A stretch of 29,066 nucleotides of DNA, from positions 1-29,066 of the IMG/VR virus record IMGVR_UViG_3300031857_001009; one strand, 5' to 3'. Source of the stretch: a virus. A program made the position numbers and the translations under genes. The stretch's first letter is position 1; every line of letters begins with the position of its first letter. Positions 19,492 to 27,098 of this stretch are shown one piece after another. Below the pieces are notes generated by a model. It did no database searches and had not been told where the DNA came from. It saw nothing but the letters and a program-made list of their open reading frames with translations.

Positions 19492-20663
19492 TAGTGATTC
19501 CAGACTTTCACATCGTCAAACTGTTGAGCGAACTTGCGTGAGGTTTCTGAGTAGCGACCTTCTTCTTTTGTTACCTGATAAGCCTTCTCTAGCTGTTGTG
19601 CGATTGACGAGATATAGGGAACTTTCCACCATGCAATCTGCGCCTCATCCCAGAAGAGCTGTCCCTGAACCTTGAAGCCGTCTTCTGCTACCAAGTCTCT
19701 CGGCCCTGTCCAGTCGGATGCGATGACTCTTGTGCCACAGGCTTGCGCCTCAATGATTGGAATTTCAAATCCGCCACCGAGCGAAATCTGCAAGACAACA
19801 TCGGCAGCCGAGTAGAAGCCAGCTAGGTCTTTCGGATCAACTCCTAAGCGGTAGTCGATGGGGTCAGGGAAGATAACAGAAGACATATCAAGCCCGCAAG
19901 CCTCAGCTAGTCGGGGAAGGTGAAAGCCACCATAAACACCCTTTGGTTCGGTGTGAACATAGAGATAAGCGTTCGGGTGTGTCTGTCGGAACATTGCAAA
20001 AGCCATGAAAGCCTCAGCGAAAGCCTTGCGGTGAATTGACTTGTTTGCTTTGTTAGCGGCATTCATTACGACTAGGAAGTCATCTTCCTTCACGCCTAGA
20101 AACTCTCTGCCGTCTTGCTTGCCAATCTTGTCGGTGCGCTTAAAGGTGTTGACTGTATCTATCGAGTGAGGAATATAAATGCCCTCAATGCCGACATCTT
20201 GCAACTGCTCCATGCCGAAGGGTGACATTGCAATCGGTTGAACATTGTCTTTGTCTAGCCAACGCTTGACCGCAGGGGGCATTGAGATATGGTCTAGCGG
20301 TGTCCAGCTAAGAATGTTCGGCCACTCTTCTGTCGGCCACATCTCAGGCTTTAGAACCCAGACATCGCAAAGTGTCAGGATGTAATCTTTCCAATCCTTC
20401 TTTGCCATCTGCATCTTGTGTCCGACTGCAAGTGCATCCTGCGACATCGGCTCATAACCTCTTGCGTAGTGTGGGATTTCTCCATAAGGGGTTTTGTGCG
20501 TTGAGTTGTTTCCCTCTAGTCCGTAGTTCGAGACATGGGCAACATTCGCTCCATGCTTTGCAAGGTTGTCAACAAGTTGCCCGATCTGCATTCCGTAGCC
20601 TGTCGGCTGGTATGGCGAATTGGAGAAGGTTGTAACTGTTAGGTCTAACTGCTCTGGCTTCAT
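19461..20663 (-). CDS. Glycosyltransferase, GT-B (GT4-like) fold
   Basis: A 400-residue two-domain protein. The N-terminal domain has SPYQPTGYGMQIGQLVDNLA and begins after MKPEQLDLTVTTFS; the C-terminal domain has FLVVMNAANKANKSIHRKAF, FYSAADVVLQISLGGGFEIP and IIEAQACGTRVIASDWTGPR, the classic GT4 nucleotide-sugar-binding E-x7-E region. It is the first gene of the glycan cassette, preceded by its own promoter-like sequence and AAAGGA. Confidence 0.8.
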   Translation of the reverse strand: MKPEQLDLTVTTFSNSPYQPTGYGMQIGQLVDNLAKHGANVAHVSNYGLEGNNSTHKTPYGEIPHYARGYEPMSQDALAVGHKMQMAKKDWKDYILTLCDVWVLKPEMWPTEEWPNILSWTPLDHISMPPAVKRWLDKDNVQPIAMSPFGMEQLQDVGIEGIYIPHSIDTVNTFKRTDKIGKQDGREFLGVKEDDFLVVMNAANKANKSIHRKAFAEAFMAFAMFRQTHPNAYLYVHTEPKGVYGGFHLPRLAEACGLDMSSVIFPDPIDYRLGVDPKDLAGFYSAADVVLQISLGGGFEIPIIEAQACGTRVIASDWTGPRDLVAEDGFKVQGQLFWDEAQIAWWKVPYISSIAQQLEKAYQVTKEEGRYSETSRKFAQQFDDVKVWNHYWLPFLKTLV

Positions 20664-20681
20664 AAATTCCTTTCTACCCCC

Positions 20682-20690
20682 ACAATAGCA
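20682..20690 (-). promoter_or_regulatory. Extended -10 promoter candidate for the glycan cassette
   Basis: The minus strand reads TGC-TATTGT (20690-20682), directly fused to the T tract of the capsid terminator; the 5' part, TTTTGCTA, is identical to that upstream of the capsid gene. There is no good -35. It lies about 19 nt from the glycosyltransferase start, leaving a very short leader with an AAAGGA ribosome-binding site. Confidence 0.4.
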
Positions 20691-20716
20691 AAATCCCCCG
20701 ACTTTGTGCCGGGGGA
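20690..20716 (-). terminator. Terminator after the major capsid gene
   Basis: On the minus strand TCCCCCG (20716-20710), a 9-nt loop, and CGGGGGA (20700-20694) form a perfect 7-bp stem followed by TTTT. It sits 24 nt after the capsid stop. It would let abundant capsid mRNA end here while some read-through supports downstream genes. Confidence 0.8.
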
Positions 20717-20739
20717 CTTGCTTAGATTTCTAAGGTTGA

Positions 20740-21912
20740 CTAGGCAGCCGAACCCTTGAAAATCTGGAAGTGGCTCTGGTGTGACAGGTCTCCGTCAACA
20801 CGAAGCATGAAGCGGAAGACGGCAAGGTCGTTTGCGAACTTGAAGTCATCGCTTCTGTCAACACGCAGACCACCTGCAAGACGAATCTTGTAGGAAGGTA
20901 GGTGTCCGAATCCGATGGACGCAGCAGCTGAACCAACAGCAGCAACAGCAGGGTTCTCGTGGACTGTGTATCCGAGAAGGCTGTCACGAGTTGCTCCGTT
21001 TAGACCAGGCTCGAATAGGTAGTATCCGTCTGTGGTCTTTAGCTTGCGAGCGTTGCGAATTGCGGTTGGGGACATGAGCCATCCAGTTCCCTGAAGCTTC
21101 CTAACAGCAGGGTCAACTGCGTAGGTCAGGTCAATGAGCTGGTCAGCGGTGAATAGACCACCTGCGATGGTTCCGGATACACCGGTTCCAGCAGCGGTCA
21201 TAATTCCGTTTGGCTTGTCGCTTCCGTCACCAGTGGTTAGAGCAGCGTTGACTGCGTAGCCAATGGAGTTACCGGCTGCACGAGCTAGAACCTCAGCGAT
21301 GTCAACACCGCTGTCTTCGATCAGCTCACGAGCAACTGGAACTAGGAATGCATACTTGTATGCGCCTAGAGTGATGGAGCTGAAGGTTGGCTCTGACTCG
21401 TCAATGGTTGCGCCTGCGGTCTCAAGAACAGCAGTTGCGTAGTTGGTCAGAACTGGAATCTTCAGGTCTTCTCCGCCAGCGGTCTCAAAACGCTCTCCGA
21501 GGGAAAGCATTGGACCAACTTCACGAGCTAGGTCATACACTCTTGCAACGAAGGACTGAGGAACAACTCCACCAGCGTTTGATGGGGTTAGAGTTCCACG
21601 AGTCTCAAAGTTGTGAGAACGAATCTCACCCTTTGCAAGCGAACGAACATAGTCGTAATCTGACTTTGATACTTCTGAAACCTCGAAGCCAGAAGTTGCA
21701 GCTGCGGCCTTAGCCTCACGCTCTTCTGCCTTACGGATGGTCTCGATTGCGGCTGCTCTCTCGTCAAGGTCTGCGTTGATGCGGTCGAACTTGCCCTGCT
21801 CTTCAGCAGTCAAGTCTCTCTTCTCAGCAGCAGCGGAGTCAAGCAGGGCCTTTGCTTCCTCCCATGCCTTAGCACGAGCCTCAGCCTGAGCCTTAATAAA
21901 GGACTGTGACAT
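20740..21912 (-). CDS. Major capsid protein, HK97 fold
   Basis: A 390-residue protein. Residues 1-80 are a charged helical delta/scaffolding domain (MSQSFIKAQAEARAKAWEEA). The HK97 capsid domain follows, with GTLTPSNAGGVVPQSFVARV (about 105-124), TNYATAVLETAGATIDESEP and RELIEDSGVDIAEVLARAA. It is a typical Phage_capsid family member whose N-terminal helix would be removed by the prohead protease. The gene has its own promoter and terminator, a strong AGGAG ribosome-binding site and a leader hairpin, consistent with very high expression. Confidence 0.9.
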   Translation of the reverse strand: MSQSFIKAQAEARAKAWEEAKALLDSAAAEKRDLTAEEQGKFDRINADLDERAAAIETIRKAEEREAKAAAATSGFEVSEVSKSDYDYVRSLAKGEIRSHNFETRGTLTPSNAGGVVPQSFVARVYDLAREVGPMLSLGERFETAGGEDLKIPVLTNYATAVLETAGATIDESEPTFSSITLGAYKYAFLVPVARELIEDSGVDIAEVLARAAGNSIGYAVNAALTTGDGSDKPNGIMTAAGTGVSGTIAGGLFTADQLIDLTYAVDPAVRKLQGTGWLMSPTAIRNARKLKTTDGYYLFEPGLNGATRDSLLGYTVHENPAVAAVGSAAASIGFGHLPSYKIRLAGGLRVDRSDDFKFANDLAVFRFMLRVDGDLSHQSHFQIFKGSAA

Positions 21913-21939
21913 TTTGGTCTCCTAATAGTTTTATTTGAC

Positions 21940-21965
21940 TTCAGCTGCGCTGACGCAGAACTGAA
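21940..21965 (-). promoter_or_regulatory. Leader hairpin of the major capsid mRNA
   Basis: In the roughly 78-nt leader the minus strand reads TTCAG-TT-CTGCG-TCAG-CGCAG-CTGAA: a 10-bp stem with a two-base bulge and a TCAG loop. It lies 17 nt upstream of the AGGAG ribosome-binding site and does not sequester it. It could stabilise the mRNA or serve translational regulation. Confidence 0.5.
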
Positions 21966-21996
21966 ACAGGCGGTGCTTACACTCAACCCTGTTTAT

Positions 21997-22005
21997 ATCT
22001 TAGCA
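21997..22005 (-). promoter_or_regulatory. Extended -10 promoter candidate for the major capsid gene
   Basis: The minus strand reads TGC-TAAGAT (22005-21997) immediately after a terminator, about 85 nt from the capsid ATG. No good -35 is visible. The sequence TTTTGCTA recurs at the glycan cassette promoter. The layout of terminator, then promoter, then leader hairpin supports a separate capsid transcript. Confidence 0.5.
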
Positions 22006-22047
22006 AAAGGAAAACCCCAGAGGTAGAAAGGATAGACCCTCTGGGGT
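22006..22047 (-). terminator. Terminator upstream of the major capsid gene
   Basis: On the minus strand ACCCCAGAGG, a 14-nt loop and CCTCTGGGGT form a perfect 10-bp stem followed by TTTCCTTTT. It ends transcription coming from the terminase, portal and protease genes, just upstream of the capsid promoter. Confidence 0.85.
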
Positions 22048-22069
22048 GGTTACTCGCTAAACCTTGCGA

Positions 22070-22294
22070 TCAGGGGATTCGCTTTTCAGTTGGTTCAATG
22101 ATGCGAGTTTCCTTTATAGCGGCATACGCCGATGCGCCGCTGTTTTTATCGCTGTCAGCTTTGACTGCGACATCTTTGTTGTCTAGCTTCCAAATGGCAT
22201 CAGCCCACTTGTCTGCTAGTGAATAAATCTCTCCAACGCTAGGGTCTCCTGCGATTGCGAGAATGGTTTGCTTGATCTGTTCTTTGGTTGCCAT
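22070..22294 (-). CDS. Hypothetical head-region protein
   Basis: A 74-residue protein, MATKEQIKQTILAIAGDPSV then GEIYSLADKWADAIWKLDNK. The N-terminal helix pattern (I...IL..AG.PS.G.I..LAD..A.A) is common in small actinophage proteins next to the capsid genes. It ends with KETRIIEPTEKRIP. It overlaps the protease stop by 1 nt (TAATG). Its role is unknown; it may assist assembly. Confidence 0.6.
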   Translation of the reverse strand: MATKEQIKQTILAIAGDPSVGEIYSLADKWADAIWKLDNKDVAVKADSDKNSGASAYAAIKETRIIEPTEKRIP

Positions 22295-23817
22295 TAGTTC
22301 CTCTTTAGTAGTAGGTCAAGCTGTTTGCGCTTTAGGTCCAGCAGGTTTGGCTCTTCGGTCTTTTCTTCTTCTACCTGCGTCACAGGGGAAAGAGTGTCAA
22401 CAACCTTCTTGATTAGCTCTGCCTCGGTGTCTGACAAATCAGAACCTTCCTCTAGCTTGAGGACTGCATCAGCCAAAGCGTCAGCGTCAACCTGCGCTCT
22501 AGTTGCAACCTTGTCGAGTGAGCGAACCATTGCCTCGGTTGCAGCGTAAGCAGGAAACGCAACAATGCTTGTCTCGAACAAACGAACACTCTTGAGAGTG
22601 CGCTGTGTCATTTCTTGATTCCATGAGTCTTTGATAACTGAGAAGCCAAAGCTCATCTTGTTTAGGTCTCCTCGGCGGAGTAGCTCAGCCATGTCTCGAC
22701 CATCGGAAGTGTTTGGCAGGCTTGCTTCTACCCTGAGTCCAATCTCGTCCTCGTAGAGCTTCATTGTGCCTGAGCGAGTGGATGCAAGAACTCGACCAGT
22801 GTCGTGATTGACCAACAGCTTGACATCGTTGCGAGAGCGTAGCGAGCGACGGAATGCGCCGGGTTCGATTGTCTCGACAAAGCCACCTAAGTCTTCTGAT
22901 GGGGAGTTGAACTTTGCAGCGTAACCAATAAAGGTCATGCCATCGCCTTCGGCCCTTAGCTCAAAGTCAGCGTCAAAGTTTCTGGTTTCTTGCTTCATGT
23001 TTGCTCTCTCTTGCTCGGCTTCTAGTCTAGTCTTTACACCTTCTGCATAAGCCATCGCTCGTCTCGCAGATCGCTTAGTTGTTCCGCCACCCCATAGAGC
23101 CATTGCAACAACTCCGGGTGATGGGAAGTTTTCTGATGAGGGGTTGGCATCAGGTGAATCTAAATCTCCCAAGTGTCTTGCAATCCAAGCTGCAATCCGA
23201 ACCCACTTGTCGGCGGAGACATTGCCCTCAGCCATTGCTCTAGCTTCTCTGATTGTGCGATCTACTAGACCATCTCCGCCAAGCCCTTCGGAATACCATT
23301 GCAAACCTCTGCGAGCAGATGCTCTCATGTAGGCAGGTGCGGTCAAATCAACCTGACGAACCTCGTCATCGTCTTCATCGTCTTCTGGCTCATCCATTGG
23401 TTCTGGTAGCGGGTCAATCTTTGTCAGCGTTGAGAACTTGTGTCCAACATAGACATCGGTGTCATCCCAGCCACCCTCTACTCTTTGGTAAACCTGAATC
23501 AAAGCGGCAGGGTCATCGGGAGTGCCTGTGATTGTGAATGATGAGTCTGGAACATTTATTGTTCCGTCTCGCTCAATCTGGACAATCTCGCCTCTGGCTC
23601 GACCGCCTGAAGTATTCCAAGAAACATAATCGCCAACCTCAAGCTCAGTTGGTCTTGCTCTTTCTCCACCGGGTTCGATGCCCTCAGAGATTGAGACAGC
23701 GACCATCTGGTCAATGGCATCTTGCTTGGTTGTGTGACAGCCAATTACTTCGCCGTCTTCTTTTACAGTGGCCCAACCTGAGCAGTCAGGTGATTGGTCA
23801 GTTATGAAGTATGGCAT
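22294..23817 (-). CDS. Prohead protease with N-terminal TUDOR-like and additional domain
   Basis: A 507-residue protein. Residues about 60-135 (VGDYVSWNTSGGRARGEIVQ, HKFSTLTKI) look like a DUF2945/HVA1 TUDOR-like domain. Residues about 160-270 (YMRASARRGLQWYSEGLGG, VSADKWVRIAAWIARHLGD) form a second domain seen in phage head proteins. Residues about 275-440 are an HK97 S78 protease: GYAAKFNSPSEDL, LLVNHD with the catalytic His and NKMSFGFSV with the Ser. An internal ATG at 22998 with GAGAGAG ahead would give a 234-residue protease of standard size. The protease matures the capsid by cutting scaffold domains. Confidence 0.8.
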   Translation of the reverse strand: MPYFITDQSPDCSGWATVKEDGEVIGCHTTKQDAIDQMVAVSISEGIEPGGERARPTELEVGDYVSWNTSGGRARGEIVQIERDGTINVPDSSFTITGTPDDPAALIQVYQRVEGGWDDTDVYVGHKFSTLTKIDPLPEPMDEPEDDEDDDEVRQVDLTAPAYMRASARRGLQWYSEGLGGDGLVDRTIREARAMAEGNVSADKWVRIAAWIARHLGDLDSPDANPSSENFPSPGVVAMALWGGGTTKRSARRAMAYAEGVKTRLEAEQERANMKQETRNFDADFELRAEGDGMTFIGYAAKFNSPSEDLGGFVETIEPGAFRRSLRSRNDVKLLVNHDTGRVLASTRSGTMKLYEDEIGLRVEASLPNTSDGRDMAELLRRGDLNKMSFGFSVIKDSWNQEMTQRTLKSVRLFETSIVAFPAYAATEAMVRSLDKVATRAQVDADALADAVLKLEEGSDLSDTEAELIKKVVDTLSPVTQVEEEKTEEPNLLDLKRKQLDLLLKRN

Positions 23818-25256
23818 TAGCCGAGCCTCGCATTCACAGTTATTGTTCCCCCTAGTGCAACCGCTGTTCCGTTTATTGTGATGCCGCCTGCGGTTGTGTT
23901 GATGCTGATCGTCTGAGTTCCAGAGTCATAAACAATCGGCGATGTTGCAGCTACAACTCCAGAAGGTCCTTGCGGGCCAGTCGCTCCGGTTGCACCCTGC
24001 GGTCCAGTTGGGCCTGTCGGTCCTGTCGCTCCCGTAGCTCCAGTTGCTCCGGTTGGTCCAGCAGGTCCAGTTTCGCCTTGAATACCCTGTGGGCCTTGTG
24101 CGCCTGTTGCGCCAGTAGCACCAGTAGGGCCAGCCGGACCAGTATCACCTGTGTCACCTTTATCGCCCTTGTCACCCTTGAGTCCCTGAATACCTTGCTC
24201 CCCCTGAATACCTTGTGATCCTTGCGGTCCGGTTGCGCCAGTAGCTCCTGTTGGACCTGTGTTGCCTGTGTCCCCCTTATCACCCTTATCTCCCTTTAGT
24301 CCTTGAATCCCCTGTGGGCCAGTTGCACCTGTCGCTCCAGTAGCTCCGGTTGCGCCAGTCGCTCCGGTGTCACCCTTGTCACCTTTCGGCAAAACAAAGT
24401 TTAGAGTCTGCGATGGTGCTGTGCCTGTAACTGTTACCGCTGCCGCTGTTCCGCTTGTAACTGTTCCAACCGATAGAACTGTTGGCTGGCCTAAGACTGT
24501 TTCATTGACCCAAAGCTGTGTTGCCGAATCATAAACAAGCGACTGCCCATCGGTTAGACCATTGAACTTGACATTGTGAAGTTCGTCTAGTTCGTATCCG
24601 TTCTGAATGTTGACAAACAGAACACCATTGTTCTGGTTGGCCCTAACGCAATAGCCAATAAAGACTGAGTTGTTTGGTGGGACTGGCTTTGTCGAAGTCA
24701 GACCGCCGGGGACTGTTGGGGATAGCCAAACTGCTGCACCTTCGGTTAGTCCGTTGGTGTTTATGTTTCTGACAAGTCCAAAGCTGGCAGCGAATCCTTT
24801 GCTTCCACCGCTAATTGTCTCTGCCATAACTGCGATGGTTTTTGAACTAGTGACCTCTGAGTTTGCCTGAGCGTATGCGACAAGTTTGTTATTGCCGTCT
24901 GAGCCTGTGATGTAGACAGCTTTGCCCTTAGTGCGTTCAGTGTTATCCGAAGACTTTGCCAAGATAAAAAGCTCTTGCCCGACATTTTGATTGACAGTCG
25001 GGGTCATGCCAAGTTCTAGGGTCTTGTCTGTGTCGTTCCAACCAATTCGACCAACTGCGATAGAGGGAACTGAATTGACATTGAACTGGATGTAAGCAGG
25101 CTCAGCAATTGCGGTTGCGCCGATGATGTTGTCTACAAGTGTGGCTTGGTTCTGATTGACAGTTGCGCTGAATGTTCCGCTGGTGGTTATGGTTGCGGTA
25201 TTCGGTGCGGTGACTTGAACAATGCTTGTGCCACTTGTGACTGTGATTACGCTCAA
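23817..25256 (-). CDS. Collagen-like fibre protein
   Basis: A 479-residue protein with a TTG start overlapping the upstream stop (TTGA). Residues about 1-290 are a beta-rich domain ([37 protein letters not shown]) common in phage tail fibre and adhesin proteins. Residues 292-432 are 47 perfect Gly-X-Y triplets ([10 protein letters not shown]...), predicted to form a collagen-like triple helix. A 47-residue C-terminal domain ([18 protein letters not shown]) follows. Gene position between portal and protease suggests a head or vertex fibre rather than a tail fibre. Confidence 0.8.
   Translation of the reverse strand: MSVITVTSGTSIVQVTAPNTATITTSGTFSATVNQNQATLVDNIIGATAIAEPAYIQFNVNSVPSIAVGRIGWNDTDKTLELGMTPTVNQNVGQELFILAKSSDNTERTKGKAVYITGSDGNNKLVAYAQANSEVTSSKTIAVMAETISGGSKGFAASFGLVRNINTNGLTEGAAVWLSPTVPGGLTSTKPVPPNNSVFIGYCVRANQNNGVLFVNIQNGYELDELHNVKFNGLTDGQSLVYDSATQLWVNETVLGQPTVLSVGTVTSGTAAAVTVTGTAPSQTLNFVLPKGDKGDTGATGATGATGATGATGPQGIQGLKGDKGDKGDTGNTGPTGATGATGPQGSQGIQGEQGIQGLKGDKGDKGDTGDTGPAGPTGATGATGAQGPQGIQGETGPAGPTGATGATGATGPTGPTGPQGATGATGPQGPSGVVAATSPIVYDSGTQTISINTTAGGITINGTAVALGGTITVNARLG
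23961..24383 (-). repeat. Collagen-encoding repeat tract
   Basis: About 423 nt of imperfect 9-nt repeats encode 47 Gly-X-Y triplets with no interruption. Recurrent blocks ([25 protein letters not shown]) occur at least twice, implying expansion by internal duplication. Such tracts recombine readily and vary in length between strains. Confidence 0.85.
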
Positions 25257-25600
25257 CGAGTTACCTCTGGGTCAACATTGAAGTTGCCTTCTAGTAGGCG
25301 AGTGACATAACCTCCCGATGTCACTAGCTCAAGGTCATAGACATAAGGGCCAGAGGGAACGCCTGCGGTTGTTGCAGCGGAGATGTCTAAGAGAATTGAG
25401 CCGGCAGTTCCGCCTAATGTGATGCCAGTTCCAGAAGTCAAGCTGATGACGGCATTTGTTGAGTCATAAGTTTCTCTTACCTGCATCCTTGCCGAGTAGC
25501 CAGTCAGGTTGACGGCTGTTCCGTTCAAGGTCCAAGTCAGGTTGTAATCAAAAGATGCGCCTTGCCAGCAGTTCAGGTTTAGCGTTGCAGGTGCTTGCAT
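25253..25600 (-). CDS. Ig-like/BppU-like beta-sandwich protein
   Basis: A 115-residue protein, [20 protein letters not shown], with [20 protein letters not shown], a central Thr/Gly-rich region and a C-terminal [20 protein letters not shown]. The '[11 protein letters not shown]...' and '..VYDLEL..G.VTRLL.G.F' patterns match a small phage domain resembling BppU/Ig-like decoration proteins. Its position between portal and collagen-like gene suggests a structural partner for that fibre. It overlaps the portal stop (TAATG). Confidence 0.65.
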   Translation of the reverse strand: MQAPATLNLNCWQGASFDYNLTWTLNGTAVNLTGYSARMQVRETYDSTNAVISLTSGTGITLGGTAGSILLDISAATTAGVPSGPYVYDLELVTSGGYVTRLLEGNFNVDPEVTR

Positions 25601-26955
25601 TATCCCTCCGGGTAAACAGATGTTGGGTCGGCTGGGTTGATCTGTGCGACACCCTGAAGTTGAACGCTTGGAACGCCTGTGTGTGCGATTGGTGGCAAGC
25701 CCATAGCTGCGAGGCTTTCGGCAGGGTCAAAACCTGAGTTGATTAGTCGCTGAGCCATGAGAACACGCTTGTCAGTTGCGGATAGGTCAGCTGCGTCAAT
25801 GTTGACATTTGCAAGTGGAACTCTGAGGATGTCACCGCCGTCAATCTTTGACAGGCCTTCTGCGACACGAGCGTCATTGGTTGTCAGGATGCCAGCTTGG
25901 ATTCCTTGCGAGTAGGCAGAGAAGCGAGACTGTGCATCGCCTCGGAGCAGGCTGTTCATGTTGAACTCAACAAATGCGCCCTGTCCGTTTGGATAGACCT
26001 GAAGCAGAGTCGAGAGTGAGTTCTCGATGATTGCAACATAAGGTCTGAGGGTGTGAGTCACGAACTCAATGGAAGTCTGCTCAATGCTTGAGTAGGTGTT
26101 TGTTCCGGGCAGGTTCATCAGGTGCGATGGGATGTTCCAGATTCGGCATAGGTCTTCGATAAACATTCTGCGTGAGTCGAGTAGCTGAGACTCTTCTGGG
26201 TTGATGCCGATGTCCTTGATGTCAAGACCTGAGTGCAGAACGATTGTCTTGTGAGCTTTTCTCCAGCCGCCATGACGAGCGTCAACCGACTTCGCCAGAA
26301 GCTTCGCCTGATCCTCAGTGAGCGACTGAGGGGTCACTAGAGCGTAGTTACCCGATGCGCCTTGTCCAAAGAAACGCTGTGCGTATGAGTCGAGAGCAAG
26401 TCCTAAACCAAGAGCGTCTTTCATTGCCTCAACTCTTGACACGCCTCGGATTCCACCGGGTCGCATCACTGATTCCACAATGTGCAAAATCTCGTCAGAG
26501 GTGTAAGTCTTCTGGTCTTCCTCATAAGTGAACATCACTCGACCATTGCGGTTGCGCTTGACTTCAATCTTCGTCGGGTTGAGAACCATCAGGTTGATTG
26601 GGAAACCTTCTTCGTCTCTGAAGACTCGAACGAAAGCGTTGCCGTCAAGCATCAGGGAAGCGATGATTGAGCTGATGAATGGAGTGCGGTCAACGAAAGA
26701 AATGTCAGGTCTATTCACCCAGTCAGGCTTTGGCCTCATTAGAAGTTTCTGTCCGTCTCTGCGAACCCATGCATCCATCGGCAGGGTTGAGATTGTTCCA
26801 GCGATCAGCGAGATGGCAGCCGACACGCCTGCGAGTTTGTAGACATTGTCTTCGTCAATGAAAGTGCCTGAGTTGTTCTGCAGCTCAAAGTCAAGACCAG
26901 CACCCCAAAGGCTGTTAGGGGTTACTGCTCGCTTCTCGAAAATGTTTCCTAGCAT
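25600..26955 (-). CDS. Portal protein
   Basis: A 451-residue protein from the ATG at 26955 (a TTG one codon upstream is possible). It has YKLAGVSAAISLIAGTISTL, the HK97-family portal signature near the N-terminus, then TYTSDEILHIVESVMRPGGI and SIEQTSIEFVTHTLRPYVAI, the conserved portal core. The portal is the dodecameric ring through which DNA enters and leaves the head and where the terminase docks. The ATG overlaps the stop of the membrane protein gene upstream. Confidence 0.9.
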   Translation of the reverse strand: MLGNIFEKRAVTPNSLWGAGLDFELQNNSGTFIDEDNVYKLAGVSAAISLIAGTISTLPMDAWVRRDGQKLLMRPKPDWVNRPDISFVDRTPFISSIIASLMLDGNAFVRVFRDEEGFPINLMVLNPTKIEVKRNRNGRVMFTYEEDQKTYTSDEILHIVESVMRPGGIRGVSRVEAMKDALGLGLALDSYAQRFFGQGASGNYALVTPQSLTEDQAKLLAKSVDARHGGWRKAHKTIVLHSGLDIKDIGINPEESQLLDSRRMFIEDLCRIWNIPSHLMNLPGTNTYSSIEQTSIEFVTHTLRPYVAIIENSLSTLLQVYPNGQGAFVEFNMNSLLRGDAQSRFSAYSQGIQAGILTTNDARVAEGLSKIDGGDILRVPLANVNIDAADLSATDKRVLMAQRLINSGFDPAESLAAMGLPPIAHTGVPSVQLQGVAQINPADPTSVYPEG

Positions 26956-27098
26956 CAACGCCTCTCAATAGCTATGCCGAAGAGGATGGAGAAAGCTCCA
27001 CCAACAATGATTCCCGCAGGGATAAAAATAAGACCAACCCCGACACTTATGGCAATTGCCCCTGCAACCTGTAGAGCTGTGACCAATTTAGAAGACAT
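26955..27098 (-). CDS. 47-residue membrane protein between terminase and portal
   Basis: An ORF from the ATG at 27098 to a TGA at 26955-26957. The product begins MSSKLVTALQVAGAIAISVG and continues with IFIPAGIIVGGAFSILFGIA, two hydrophobic segments, and ends IERR. It overlaps the end of the terminase gene by 11 nt and the portal start by 1 nt. A membrane-spanning peptide of this kind here is unusual but occurs in some actinophages. It fills a 130-nt gap. The role is unknown. Confidence 0.65.
   Translation of the reverse strand: MSSKLVTALQVAGAIAISVGVGLIFIPAGIIVGGAFSILFGIAIERR

Noticed and set aside
23951-24283. Minus-strand 110-codon ORF in a second frame of the collagen tract, and an 82-codon plus-strand ORF opposite it
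   Set aside because: Both are by-products of the repeated Gly-X-Y codons; composition is repetitive and the collagen frame is the one with a plausible product.
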